Source: Muscardinus avellanarius
Taxonomy: Eukaryota; Chordata; Mammalia; Rodentia; Gliridae
Assembly (NCBI GenBank): GCA_963383645.1
Contig: OY726560.1
Coordinates: 154,480,488 to 154,544,487 of the forward strand
Reading direction: 5' to 3'
Length of the DNA: 64,000 bases
This document shows positions 21,660 to 32,694 of the stretch, one piece after another. The first letter of the stretch is position 1; every line of letters starts with the position of its first letter. The notes under the pieces were generated by a model. The model saw nothing but the letters and a program-made list of their open reading frames with translations. It was not told the origin of the DNA and made no database searches. The position numbers and the translations under genes are program-made.

Positions 21660-21736
21660 CGTGGCAAAAGTATACGTGGTGAAAAATGTATAGTGAAAGG
21701 TGGCTATCTACCTGTCTATCATCTATATATCTATAT
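21660..21736 (+). repeat. 77-bp direct duplication, copy 2
   Basis: See copy 1 at 20859-20935. Here the segment continues into AAAAGAGAAAATAAATGTGG at 21738. Confidence 0.85.
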
Positions 21737-21739
21737 ATA

Positions 21740-21890
21740 AAAGAGAAAATAAATGTGGCAAATGCTAACAATTGTTGAATATGGAGAGAGAGCAAACTTC
21801 ACGGCATACAGGTGCTTATTGTGTTATTCCTGCACTATTCTTTCAACTTTTCTGCAGGTCACTAATAATAAGATGTTAGAGAAAATAAAC
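21740..21890 (+). repeat. Old interspersed repeat end (unassigned)
   Basis: AAATGTGGCAAATGCTAACA, CATACAGGTGCTTATTGTGT and CTATTCTTTCAACTTTTCTG follow the order of a common old element 3' end. Class not assigned. Confidence 0.4.
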
Positions 21891-22956
21891 TTGTCATCTA
21901 TGGGCTGGGGAGAAAACCCACCCTTCTGAGAATCAACCATCTGTTTCCTGCCTGTGGGATCTTTCAAGGATGTCAACTCCATTCTAACTATCTGGGCTCC
22001 CAGCAGGTGGGCACTATGGAACTTCCCGCCCATACTGGAAAGTCTGCCTTTTTGAGGCTTGGCCCCAGGCCTGCTGCTGGGCTCCAGGTCTGTTTGTTTG
22101 CTTTAGCTGGGCCAGCAGGACTTGGCTTGCTGTTCTGCAAACCTCCAGAAGATGAGCTGACTTAGTGAAAAGACATTCAGAATGAGAATACCCTGGGGTA
22201 TTTGTTTATCATGAAGGTCCCAAGGCCTCAGCCTGGATCCTCCACATGAAAACCCCAGGCCCAAATGTCCTCAGGGTGCAAAAGCTCCCTGGAGATTCTT
22301 ACTCACCCTCAAACTGAGAGACAGGGCAGCTGGGTGATGTGGGGCCACTGGTCTTGCCCAATGTGTAGCAAAGGTCTCAGTGAGGAAAGGTGGCCGTGGG
22401 TGTGACTGACGTGTGAAGCAGGTTCACTCCTGGGAATGACACTGCAAATGTTCGCCTGGCAAGCCCTGGCCCTAGGGTACTCCTCTCAGCAGCATCACAA
22501 GAAGGAAGCCTCGGGGCCATCCTGGGCTCCAGGTGCATACCCGTGGGACGGCGAAGCAGCAGGCCTGCAACATGCCGGACTTTGGCCCTGAACCATGCTG
22601 CGAGACAGAGACGCTTACAGAGACGCTTGTGGTCACAGTCTGGGTTTCCTCCCACATAGGTCTTACCTGGTGCCCAGCCTCGGAATGATGGATCATCGCC
22701 AAGGCTGGAGAGAGCTCTCAGGAGGGAGCCAGGTCAGGACCTCTGCAGGAAGGCTCACTCTGCAAGCATCCTGGAGCTTTGGAAGAAGGACGGTTCTATT
22801 ATTCTCATACCTCTCTCTAACTGTGAGTTTTATGTGTGACCCGGAATATCACATGTAATTAACTGTGTGCCTTTGACAGTAGGAGTGGAGAAAGTCCCCT
22901 CATTAAGTCCTCTCATTTTCTTTAACTGTTTAGAAAATGTGACCCACTCAGGAAGC
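21891..22956. other. Unique intergenic sequence
   Basis: No gene or repeat recognised. Confidence 0.45.
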
Positions 22957-23087
22957 TTGCTTAGACCTTAGGTACTAGATACAATTTTTCCTAATTTGAT
23001 TTTGTTAAAAAAAAAAAATCCCAGCTGCCCCTTTCCACCGCTTCCGGCTGCTGAGAACCCCTCAGGAGCGAGTTTGGAGGAGAGAAG
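22957..23087 (+). repeat. Inverted repeat, left arm (131 bp)
   Basis: TTGCTTAGACCTTAGGTACT...TTTGGAGGAGAGAAG is the reverse complement of 23632-23754. Differences by my reading are two substitutions, a longer A-run (12 against 8) and a 4-bp insertion (left arm). Not a known SINE, L1 or LTR by inspection. Confidence 0.9.
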
Positions 23088-23631
23088 CTCCATTGACTGA
23101 GAAGATAAATCCTGGCAGGGAAGAGATATTTAAGTCAGTTACAAAGTGTTGCTTATTTGCTTCTGAGCTATATATTATGTCTTTATACAGACAAGTAGGA
23201 TCCCACACTAATAATCATCTTATGTCATATTCAATTAGAAGGAGAAAAGGTCTTTCTAACCCAGATGGGGCTCTGCTGCTGGGGTTGAGGAAGCTTGGGT
23301 AATTTTACTTTACCAAGTTTACTTGAAGCAGAAGATTTAAAAACCTAGGCAAATTTTAGTTTTCTGGCATCATTAGATGACGCATTTTCAGCTGTTGGCT
23401 GGACTTCTCTTGTCCCCTGCTCTGTCAGGCAGTCCAGAGAACAGTCTACACTTGATACTTTACTCAGGCAGAGGCTGAATTTGCTGCCTTCTACTGGGCT
23501 GATTGTCTTGGAGGACAGATTTCCCAAGGGCCAGGGGTGCCGCCCAGGGCCCTGCCCAGTCGGGGAAGTGCCTGGGTCCCTGACTCCAGGTCACTAATAA
23601 GATGCAGGAGTTGGAGGGAAGGAGGGAAAGT
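23088..23631. other. 544-bp spacer between inverted-repeat arms
   Basis: Unique sequence. The longest frames are 60-75 codons and unsupported. Transcription through both arms would give an RNA able to fold on itself. Confidence 0.5.
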
Positions 23632-23754
23632 CTTCTCTCCTCCAAGCTCCTGAGGGGTTCTCAGCAGCCTGAAGGGGTGGAAAGGGGCAGCTGGGATTTT
23701 TTTTAACAAAATCAAATTAGGAAAAATTGTATCTAGTACCTAAGGTCTAAGCAA
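23632..23754 (-). repeat. Inverted repeat, right arm (123 bp)
   Basis: CTTCTCTCCTCCAAGCTCCT...TAAGGTCTAAGCAA, the reverse complement of 22957-23087. Confidence 0.9.
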
Positions 23755-24234
23755 AATAATCAAAGATATTTCCCAAACTGAAACTTTGGGGAAATGTACA
23801 GAATCAACCTCTCTAGCTTCCCAGCGTCTGAAATGAGCCAACCTCATCACCCAGACCTCCCAGCTCTCCACACCCTGCAGGGCTTCGTTCCTGCTTCCTC
23901 TTTATGCTCACCACCTGTTCTTAGCTCCTAGCGTTCCCTTCACCTGGGATATTTTAAAATGTTCTTCCCCCAATTATGCATGCTCCCAGACCAGCTCAGA
24001 TGAGACTCCTTCCAGAAAGCTTACCATGACTCACCTAGAGAGAAATTATATCTCACTTCTTTGAAATCTTAAAATCAGTCATCCCCAACCTGCCCCCAAA
24101 CCCAGCTTCCTGAAATCCATATTTAACTGGATATTTGTTATTTTTATTTTTAAACCTGGAAACTTCATCGTGTTTTATTTGTATAGAGGCTTTATATTCT
24201 CCACCAGAGCCACAGGTTAACATAGTACTTTAAA
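23755..24234. other. Unique intergenic sequence
   Basis: Nothing recognised. Confidence 0.4.
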
Positions 24235-24450
24235 GCATTGCAGTAGCTTTACAGTTAAGTAGGCCTGAGGACTTTGGGTATAATTTTGATTTGGCTATAA
24301 TCCCAATTTCTTTTTCTGAGCATAACTATAAGAGTACTGTCTTCCTAAGTTTATTGTAGATGTTTAATGAAATAAATATACTTGCAAAGACTTAAAATGT
24401 GGAAGGTACATAGTAGACACCCAAGAAATGTTATCTATGATTGCTGGATT
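24235..24450 (+). repeat. MIR-like element
   Basis: Order resembles MIR: AGGACTTTGGGTATAATTTTG, then CAATTTCTTTTTCTGAGCAT, then a TTTAATGAAATAAATA segment, then GTACATAGTAGACACCCAAG ending in AAATGTTA. Heavily decayed. Confidence 0.5.
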
Positions 24451-24799
24451 ATGATCTCCTTGGAGCACAGACAGACCATTACTTATTGACTCACAATGCA
24501 TGCTCATCAGTGTCCCTTGCTCTTAGTAGACAATTGCAACAGTTATTAAATCAAAGAGTGAATTGTCAACTGATAATAAAAGGGGAAGACGTCTTCTATC
24601 TTCACAAAAATTTCTAAAGTTTTGCTACAGTCATAAGTATGTCTGTTTCCTGATACACAAAAACAAAAGCTCCCCATTGGTTTTTTCCTCCACTTCTTCT
24701 CTGGGAAGTACTTGAGTAGTGATATGATGTACTTCTTAAGAATTCAGAAAAAGTCAAGAAATAGAAAGAAATATAGATTGGGTTTCTTCTCTTTTTCTC

Positions 24800-24980
24800 T
24801 CTGGTCATGGGGATAAAACCCAAGAGAATTCTATCTTCAACCTATACTCCCTGGTCTATTTTATTTTGAAATAGGGACTTACTAAGTTGATGAGGGTATC
24901 ACTAAGTTGCTGAGGCAGGCCTTGAACCTGTGATCCTCCCTAGTAATGGTATTGCAGGCATGTGCCTCCATGCCTGGCTT
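24800..24980 (-). repeat. B1-dID dimeric SINE, decayed
   Basis: Minus-strand left half (AAGCCAGGCATGGAGGCACA) is clear. The right half (GGGATAAAACCCAAG region on +) is degraded and partly deleted. The middle has a duplicated CACTAAGTTG segment. Confidence 0.75.
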
Positions 24981-24994
24981 ATATTGATTGGTAT

Positions 24995-25150
24995 TTTACT
25001 GTCTTGAGCATTGTATGGGCCAGGTTCTTTCACATTTATTTTCTCATTTCAACCTTTAAAATCGTATTATTCTCACTTTCAGATAAATAAATAGAGCTTC
25101 ATAAATCAAAGCAATTTGTCAGAGAAAGTGGCAGGCTAGAATTTGATAAT
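24995..25150 (-). repeat. MIR
   Basis: GAGCATTGTATGGGCCAGGT, TTATTTTCTCATTTCAACCT, TCACTTTCAGATAAATAAAT and TTGTCAGAGAAAGTGGCAGG follow the reverse-complement MIR order. Confidence 0.6.
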
Positions 25151-26335
25151 CATCAAGGCGGCTCAGAACCCCTCCAGGATGGGGACTGTGCCGGCAATAA
25201 GATTAGCATGGCCACCTGAGCAGCTAACCCTTAGCTCAGAGCAGGGTGAGCCAGGCAGAGACTGGAAAGGAATGTGAGCCAAAGCTCGCATAAACAAGCA
25301 GACAGAGAACTTGGTGAGCAATCAGGATCCAGCAGCATCCGGCAAGCAGTAATAGGGTAGGATTGCGGTCAGCACCATGGACAGCTCTGTAGGCACATCC
25401 TATCTTAGGAAATGTGGAGAGCTGGGGGATCTCCTGATGTTGGCTTTCTACAACTCAACGGATGACTGTCAGGAGTGGACTCCATGTAAGGTGACTTCTC
25501 TAGAGACCCAGAACCAGGATTCCCAGGGAGTCAGTTGATCTCACGTCATCCAAAGATTGGCAGTATCCTTAATGAGAACTGAATAGGTGTACAGCTTGGC
25601 TGGTCTATTTTGGTCCCTCCAGGCTGATGGTGATATTCACTCAGGACCCTGCATTCATCCCCAGTGGCATCCACTTCTTCCAGGGCCCAGGACCTCCCCT
25701 CCCACCCCGGGTCCAGGCAGGAATTTATCTGAGAGCCACTTGGCCAAGGGCTTGGCACACACAGTGTCAGGTGCTCCTGGAAAATGATAGAGTAGGTGGT
25801 GTGAGCACAAAAGAATCTTTAAATTCCCCAAATTGAAAAATTGAATCTGACTACAGCTTCTTAAAGAGAATTTCCAAACTTGCATCTCAAATACCCATGA
25901 AGTCTAGAAAAAGACAATGGGTCACAATAGCATTGAGAACTAAAATTAATGATATGTGAGCGGAGGCCAGAAATCTGCAGGTATTTATGAGGGAGAAGGA
26001 GTTTAAATAGCAGACCTCTCTCTCTCCTGTAGAATTGCCCAGTGGAAAAGCAAATCTCTGCCAGTTCCCAGATTCACCGAGAAAGAGGCTGCTGGCTCAG
26101 TGTATAGCTCTGGGTGCTCATTCCATCTTTTACCACTTCCCTCCAAACATACAGAGCTGGGAAAGAGAATTGATACACATTCGTTTCTGACCCATGAAAC
26201 ACCTTTCCATGCATCTGTGCCCCATGCACATTTTTACAGTAGTCTCATAAAGACATTAGAGCGTATAGAAGGATGTTTCCATTGGACAATGTGAATGCAC
26301 TTAGTGTCTCAGAAATGTCTACCTAGGAGTGGTTA
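25151..26335. other. Unique intergenic sequence
   Basis: No gene recognised. Frames at 25587-25885 overlap on both strands without domains. Confidence 0.45.
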
Positions 26336-26512
26336 AGAGGGCGCTATGGTCTGAATGTCAATGCCTTCCCAAAATTCACATGTTAAAACCTAATCGCTGC
26401 TGTTATTGTGTTAGAAGGTGGGGTCTTTGGGAGATTGTTATGTTATTAGAGCTCCGTCCACTGACTCTCATGAATGAATTGGTGCCTTACAAAAGAGGTC
26501 ACTCATCTCTTC
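26336..26512 (+). repeat. MST/MLT1-like MaLR LTR, 5' part
   Basis: GCGCTATGGTCTGAATGTCA, CCCAAAATTCACATGTTAAAACC, AGAAGGTGGGGTCTTTGGGA and GCCTTACAAAAGAGGTCACT follow the start of MST/MLT1 LTRs (TGCTATGGTTTGAATG...GGAGGTGGGGCCTTTGGGAGG). The 3' part is missing. Confidence 0.7.
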
Positions 26513-26521
26513 TACCTTATG

Positions 26522-26548
26522 CAGACACACACACACACACACACACAA
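26522..26548. repeat. (AC)n microsatellite
   Basis: Short CA dinucleotide run. Confidence 0.9.
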
Positions 26549-28285
26549 ACGCACACAGATACACTAGAGAGAGGGCTTTAGAGACATACAATATAGCTTG
26601 ATAATTATGGAGAAAATTAATTCATTTGAGGATCTTAAGGTAGCAAGCTAATTTCCCACTCTGTTCAGCTGTAACTCCAGCCCAAAGCCTCCAGTCCCCA
26701 GTGATCTCTCCTGCTGAATGAGCTGCACAGTGACAGGTGTCCTGGGAGAACAGATTAAAGTTGGATGCAATTGCCTTCCGAGGCCCAGAATTTCCAGACA
26801 GACCTAAATGACTGCAATGACTGGCATTTTGGATTTTTCCACTGCATTAACCACCTCTCTGAGCTCCCTGAGGAAAACCTGGGGCAAGATCATCTTTGAA
26901 GATACTGATGTGGAAGAGAAGCAAGACGTGCTTTCGGGGGGGTTCCTTGGAAAGGCCAGCACAGCCTGGATCTATCCATCTCTGGACCCAGAAGTGAAAC
27001 TGTGAGGGGGGCTGGGGTACACACAGGTGAAAAAAACTGTTAGCTCTCCTGATGCTGGCCAGGAGCCGTTATGCAGCTGGGACTCCCAGAGTCCACACCC
27101 AAGCAGGACATGTGGCCCGAGAGGTCATGGGCCAGCAGACATGTTCAGCTAGGCATACACATTATCGCCTGATTATCTCCTCCAGAGCAGCTTATTGTTA
27201 GCAGCCCTCCCCAGAATTTCTGCACACCACCCTCCCCGTATCCCTCCTGCATGAGCACAGTCTGCAATCATCTTGTTTATTTACTCTTTCTGTGATGTCC
27301 GCCCCATGGGTAGTGACTGCATTGTTCAGGGCTATGTCCCTCGTACCTGTCATGTGGCAGGTATTAATTATTTGTAGACCAAATAAATTGATAAAATTGA
27401 ACTACACGAGCTTGTGACCAAGGCAAGGGTCTCTGTTATGAATCCACCTTAGGAATGGAGTTTGTGGATTTGGGAGGCAGGAAACACGTAATCCAGTTCA
27501 TCGGGGATGTTATAACATGTGGTCTGGGCCACTGGGCGGTGATTTTAGATGCAAGGGACATGAGAGAATGATGCTGACAGGAATCTGTTGACTGGAAGTT
27601 TGGGATCTTATAGAATTGGGGGTGGGGGTGAAGAACTGGCTTCTTGGTGCAGTAGTAATAATGGCATGCACAAGTGGTCCTAGGAGAGGCCACAGCCACC
27701 ACACACCTCTTCCCAATGCTCCTGCTCCACAGTGCCCACCTGTCTGGGCTAGATGCCTCTCCACTTTCCTCAGTCGAGTGACTGTTTCCTGAGAAACCAC
27801 ATTCCTCCGTCCAAGCACACCCACGGGAGCCAGCTGTGAGGACAGGGACGGGAGCTTGGGTGGGGGCAAAGGCTCACAGTCTGGGCATTGCCCAAGTAGA
27901 GGAAGGCTGTTCAGAGAGTCCCAGGCAGCTGGAAATCTCGACAAGGCCTCACTGCAGCAGCCTTTGATGTGTTTCTTCGTTTGCAACACAGGCCAGGCTG
28001 GCCTCCTTCTTGGGTAGCTGTGGGAAGTTGCCATGTACAGAGCTGGTGTGTCCTCAGGACTCCTGAGAGGCTCTGAGTGTGAGGTCAGAGGGCTGATCCT
28101 TAGGAGAGGAGGAGAGAGAGTGTGGGGGGAGGTGGCCGAGCCTGCTGCAGGATCCCCTGCATCTCGCCTCTCCCCTGCATCTCGCCTCTCTCCTGGCTGC
28201 AGAGCTGTGGCCACTCCTCACAGCATGAGGAGCACGTGGTGATCGGATGTTTGGGAAGTAGCCAGGCATCATGGTACATCCATCA
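26549..28285. other. Unique intergenic sequence
   Basis: No repeat or gene recognised. The 234-codon minus frame at 27510-28214 begins at GTG rather than ATG, is composed of Pro/Ser/Arg-rich low-information sequence and contains no domain, so it is not called a gene. Confidence 0.45.
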
Positions 28286-28385
28286 TAGCTAATTCTGGGA
28301 AGTAGGAAATTGCATTTTCATTATACAGATGAGAGGTGCAGAGAGGTGTGGGAACTCTCAAACATTTGGCAGCTCAGATAAATTG
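28286..28385 (-). repeat. MIR fragment
   Basis: CATTTTCATTATACAGATGA followed by GAGGTGCAGAGAGGTGTGGG is the MIR reverse-complement core. Confidence 0.55.
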
Positions 28386-28995
28386 ATTAAGAATGGCTTA
28401 TCCCTTTCTTCTGGAAAAAAAAAATATACCAGTTCAGTTCTGCCTGGGCTTGTGTTAGTGGACTCTCTGAAAAGGCCTCCTAAGGTTGCAAAAGGAGAGG
28501 TCTTTCCCACCACTCTCTGATCCCCACATCCTCCTCCTGGCTCCCTGCCCCCATCCTCCACTGAGGAGAGCCAGGCATCAGACAAGATCAAGAGGAACCG
28601 AGATCGTGGAGGTCAGAGGCGACAGTGAAAAGACAAAGGGGTTGAAGCCTCATGCTGCGCCCTCATGAATCTGAGTGTGTGAAGTGACCTACGCCGCAGT
28701 TTTCTTATCAGAAAATATTGGATGTACATGACAAAGATGGTATATGAAGAGACCTTGCTCTGGCGTCTGTCGCATGGTCAAGTTCCAGCCACACCTGCTG
28801 CTGGTGCAGGGGTTGTTATTGCTGTGCTCATTGGTATCGCCCCTGTGGGCATATTGCTACCGCGCTTATTCCAGCCTCACCAGCTAGAGGCAGAAATCAA
28901 AAGCCATCACTACATCACAAGACATTTTCAGTGAACTGGACAGCGGGATGTCCAGAGAAAATCACATTTTGGTGTCTAGCTAACCTGTAAGTTAT
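28386..28995. other. Unique intergenic sequence
   Basis: Nothing recognised. Confidence 0.4.
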
Positions 28996-29050
28996 AGAGG
29001 GAGAGAGAGAGGGAGAGAGGAAGAGAGAGGGAGGGAGGGAGGGAGGGAGG

Positions 29051-29098
<48 letters not shown>

Positions 29099-29100
29099 GA
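28996..29100. repeat. GA/GGGA-rich simple repeat
   Basis: 105 bp of uninterrupted purine: (GGGA)n then (GA)n. Confidence 0.95.
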
Positions 29101-29837
29101 TAATGTCTGTTTTTGTGTATGTGCATGCCATGAGATTAGACAGCCTTAGCAAAGTAACAGGTCCTCCTCAAAGTGCTCTTTGAAAATAAGTTTCCAATTT
29201 TAGCTTAATGACTTTCCAGACTGAGCCGAATGATTAAATATTGAAACAGGACCCGGGATCTTGAGTTTCATCCGGCTGATCAGTTTAAGATGAAGCAGCA
29301 GAAGAAAATGCAAATGTCAAATTACCAAATCTAACTGAACTCCACGCTGAGCCTTGGCAAAATGTCACAGGAGGTCCGCCGAGGCACTGTATGTTATTTT
29401 GGCCCTAAAGGGAAGACACAGAGGGAAGTGATCGGGGTCCTCAGCCCCCGGTCCTACCCAGAAGGCCAGTGTTGCTGAGAAAGGTCATCTGTGTTGATCA
29501 ACAGGGCGCATCTTGCAAAGACAAGAGCCGAAAGGGGTAAAGCCAGGGGTGACGGGCACAGCTTCCTGCTGAGCTGCTTCCTGGGCATCTGGCATTGATC
29601 CTGGCAGATGCCAGAACTCTTGGCCAGCCTCAGTGGCTGGGGCTGCAAACCCAATTGTTGTTTATTGATAAACAGATAGAGGTAAGAAAACGCAACCACA
29701 CTTCTTGACAAGACTGAAAAGCCCCACATGTCTATGGAGCAAAGGGTTCACCTAAAGACACTGCCAGACACATTGCATCTTTCCAGTGGAATTCATTTCA
29801 GGAGGCTTGGAGAGGGCTACCTCTCCCAGTGTGTAAT
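29101..29837. other. Unique intergenic sequence; candidate conserved noncoding element at 29110-29420
   Basis: 29110-29420 is repeat-free and rich in developmental-factor-like motifs. It has an octamer ATGCAAAT at about 29309-29316, TTAATGAC near 29205 and AATGATTAAAT near 29230. The rest is unremarkable. Conservation cannot be judged from one sequence. Confidence 0.3.
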
Positions 29838-29975
29838 ATATTACACACATATACAAATATATTACACACATATACAAATTTATTACACACATATACATGT
29901 GTGTGATATATTTCCTTAAATATATTTCCTTTAATACATCTATAATATATTACATACATTATACATATATAAATA
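29838..29975. repeat. AT-rich minisatellite of about 21-bp units plus AT-rich tract
   Basis: TTACACACATATACAAAT recurs at 29841, 29862 and 29883 (21-bp period), followed by TATA-rich sequence to about 29975. Confidence 0.8.
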
Positions 29976-29984
29976 TATATTTAA

Positions 29985-30170
29985 GGAAATAAAATACTGG
30001 AGATTGAACCCAGGAGCATTCTACCTCTAAGATATACTTCCAGACCCTTTTATTTTTAATTTTCAAACAGGGTCTCACTAAGTTGCTGCAACTGGCTTTG
30101 AACCTGCAATCCTCCTGACTCAGTTTCCCAAGCATCAAGATTATAGGTTGAGGCCCTGTGTCCAGCTGAG
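29985..30170 (-). repeat. B1-dID dimeric SINE
   Basis: The right half on minus (GGTCTGGAAGTATATCTTAG) and a left half with a degraded promoter end at about 30165. Confidence 0.78.
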
Positions 30171-30777
30171 AGCTGTTCTTTCTCCATCTGGTCCTTGTCA
30201 TGCCCTTGCTCTAGCCTGCACCTATACAACATCAAAGCAATAGGTATTTGGAGGGTGGAGCCCAAATGGTTCAAGACTCATGTCACTCAAATTGTGAAAT
30301 TAGCTTGCCAAAATAATTAACATGCCAGCCCCATCTGGGTCTAGTTGTGTAGCCCCAGATGTCATCTTTTGAAAAATCTTAAATCCCTCCCACATTGCCC
30401 ATCTCCGGGCTCCCTACTCATACTCTGCTTCTCACCATCCAAGTGTCTCTATGATTTGACCCTTAGCAACCTTTGTTATTTCATCTCTTGACTTCCCAGT
30501 GTCCAATACTGCCCCCTAGCCAACATGTATTTGTTGAATGAATTAATTAATGAATGTCTGAATGGGTTTGGCTGAAGGATCAAGGCCTATCTGCACTGGT
30601 AGTGTTATCTTCTGTGTAAAGACTAGTGGCTTCGCAGAGGGCCCGTGAACAGGGTGTTTTGACTCAGTTTTCTCATCCCTTTATTTTCTGTGATAGAGAA
30701 AGACAAGTGCCTTATATAACCACAGCACAGCCAACAAATCAGACTTGGTACAATTCACAGAGCACAGGCAGATTTTT

Positions 30778-30812
<35 letters not shown>

Positions 30813-30824
30813 GTGGAGTCTGTG
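30171..30824. other. Unique intergenic sequence with (GT)n
   Basis: (GT)n at 30783-30811. No gene. Confidence 0.45.
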
Positions 30825-31905
30825 TTCTATGCATGTAGATTTGTGTAACCATTATCACAATCAACACAACCCTCCTTTGGAACACACCATCTTTCCCACT
30901 CCGTCCCTAATCCTGTCAACCACTATCTATACTCCACTTTTACAATTTTATTTAAGATTATAAGTGAAATCAGATAGCATAAAACCTTCTGAGACTGGCT
31001 TCTTTTTACTCAGCATTGTTGGGAAGAAAATTACCCCCTCCCAGGAACAGTTTTCCATAACAATGAACACAGATATGAATACATTACAATTTGCTTATCC
31101 ACCCTATAAGCTGATAGACATTTACAAATGTTTCTGTTTGGGGAGATCATGAATAAACCTGCCAAGAAAACTACATAAAAAGTCTCTGTGTGAGATTTTT
31201 GTTTCTTTGGGATGAATAAGTAGGAGTAGAATGACTAGGTCATATCATTAGTGTATTTTTAACTTCGTAAAGAAACGGCTTTGTTGATGACAAATGCTAC
31301 TGATCATTTTTCATGGCTTCTTAGCCAGTTATATATCTTGTGAGTCATCTATTCAAAAACTCTGCATCTTTTTAAAATCTGGGGTTGAGTTTTATCATGA
31401 AGTTATAGGTGTTCTGGGTATAAGAATTTTGTCAGATATATAATTATAAATTTTTCCTCTTAGTCTGTAACTTGCAGTTTTTCATTTTCTTGAATAGGTC
31501 TTTAAAAATGTTTTTAATTTTGATGAAATGAATTTTTTGTTTGTGCTTTTCTGGGGGTCCAATGAAAATTTTGACTCTTTTAAGTGGTGAATATTTTCTC
31601 ACTCATTCATGTTTTTTTTGACAGATGTCTTATCGGGTTTTCTTTAAACTTAGGTCAATGACCTATTTGAAGTTTAATTCTTGTGTATGGCACAACATAA
31701 CAGTACAAGTTTATTTCTCTCCCTATGTCCAGCATTTCCAACGCAACATCGTGAAAAGGACCATTCTTTCTCCATTGATTAACCTTGAAGCCTTTGTCAA
31801 ACTTTAATTTGTCATTTATATGTAGGACTTTTCCTGGAATCTACAAAGATTGAATCTTTAGGCTAATGCCTCTTACAAATTGTGGACTAGTTCCAGCCAT
31901 CACTT
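30825..31905 (-). repeat. L1 fragment, antisense
   Basis: Reads as the complement of the L1 3' region. Landmarks in order are TTGTGTAACCATTATCACAA, GACTGGCTTCTTTTTACTCA, GATCATGAATAAACCTGCC, AAGTAGGAGTAGAATGACTA, GACCTATTTGAAGTTTAATT and AAGGACCATTCTTTCTCCATTG. There are deletions between blocks. Inactive. Confidence 0.8.
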
Positions 31906-32099
31906 TTTAAGATACTGCTTTGATTTCATTTTCTCTGAGCCTCTGGAGTACCTGTGTCTGGAGTTTCTCCCAGGTTCTGTACTTTTGGTCAATAATTATT
32001 ATATTTAATAGTATCTTATTATATTTCGAATTGGAAATATACCAAGTATTTGGAAATAAATCAACATGTTTCCAAATAACTAATGGATTCAATGATATA

Positions 32100-32690
32100 T
32101 GGCAAGAGAAATAGTCAAGCATAATAAAGATTAAAAATATTAAAAATTGTGGGATTTAGGGGAATCTTTAGCATGACATACAAATAATAGGAAGAAGGAT
32201 CTCAAACCCATAATTTAGACTTCTACGTTAAGAAGCTAGAAATCAAATAAGAAATATCCAAACTAAGTGGGAAGATTGAAGCAAGAAAATAAAGAACTAA
32301 AATCTTTAAAAATAGAAAAACTAACAATAGCAACAACCAATGGAATCTTAGGCTTTTTATTTTTGCTGTTATTAAAGATTAATAAGCCTCTAGTTAGGTT
32401 AATCAGGAAAAAATGTAGACTGTAGTTCAGTGGTAGAGGGCTTGCCTAGAATGCGGAAGGCTCTGGGTTCCATCCCCAGCACCACCACCAAAAGAATAAA
32501 AAAGGAAGCTAAAAATAGATTAACAGTACAGGTGCTACTGGATCTACTGATATTATACAGCTAATAATAAAATTGCTTAAAAACTTTATGCCAATATATT
32601 GGCAGCATAGGTGAAACGAACAGTCCTTGAAAGATTAGAAAAGCTAACAAAATAGATTCAAGAAGAAATAGAAACCAAATTAAATTCTAC
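32100..32690 (+). repeat. L1 ORF2 fragment, sense (split by ID element)
   Basis: AAGATTAATAAGCCTCTAGT and, after the ID element, AAAACTTTATGCCAATATATTGG and TCAAGAAGAAATAGAAACC are in L1 ORF2 order. Opposite orientation to the preceding fragment. Confidence 0.7.
32409..32493 (+). repeat. ID SINE
   Basis: TGTAGTTCAGTGGTAGAGGG, CTTGCCTAGAATGCGGAAGG and GGGTTCCATCCCCAGCACCA with a CCACCA/A-rich tail. This is the classic BC1/tRNA-Ala-derived ID monomer, inserted into the L1. Confidence 0.9.
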
Positions 32691-32694
32691 AGGT

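Noticed and set aside
27510..28214. 234-codon minus-strand ORF
   Set aside because: Starts at GTG. Pro/Ser/Arg-rich composition in GC-rich unique DNA; no recognisable domain.
32409..32493. Possible tRNA gene
   Set aside because: A and B boxes are present, but the sequence is an ID SINE with A-rich tail and no proper acceptor stem.
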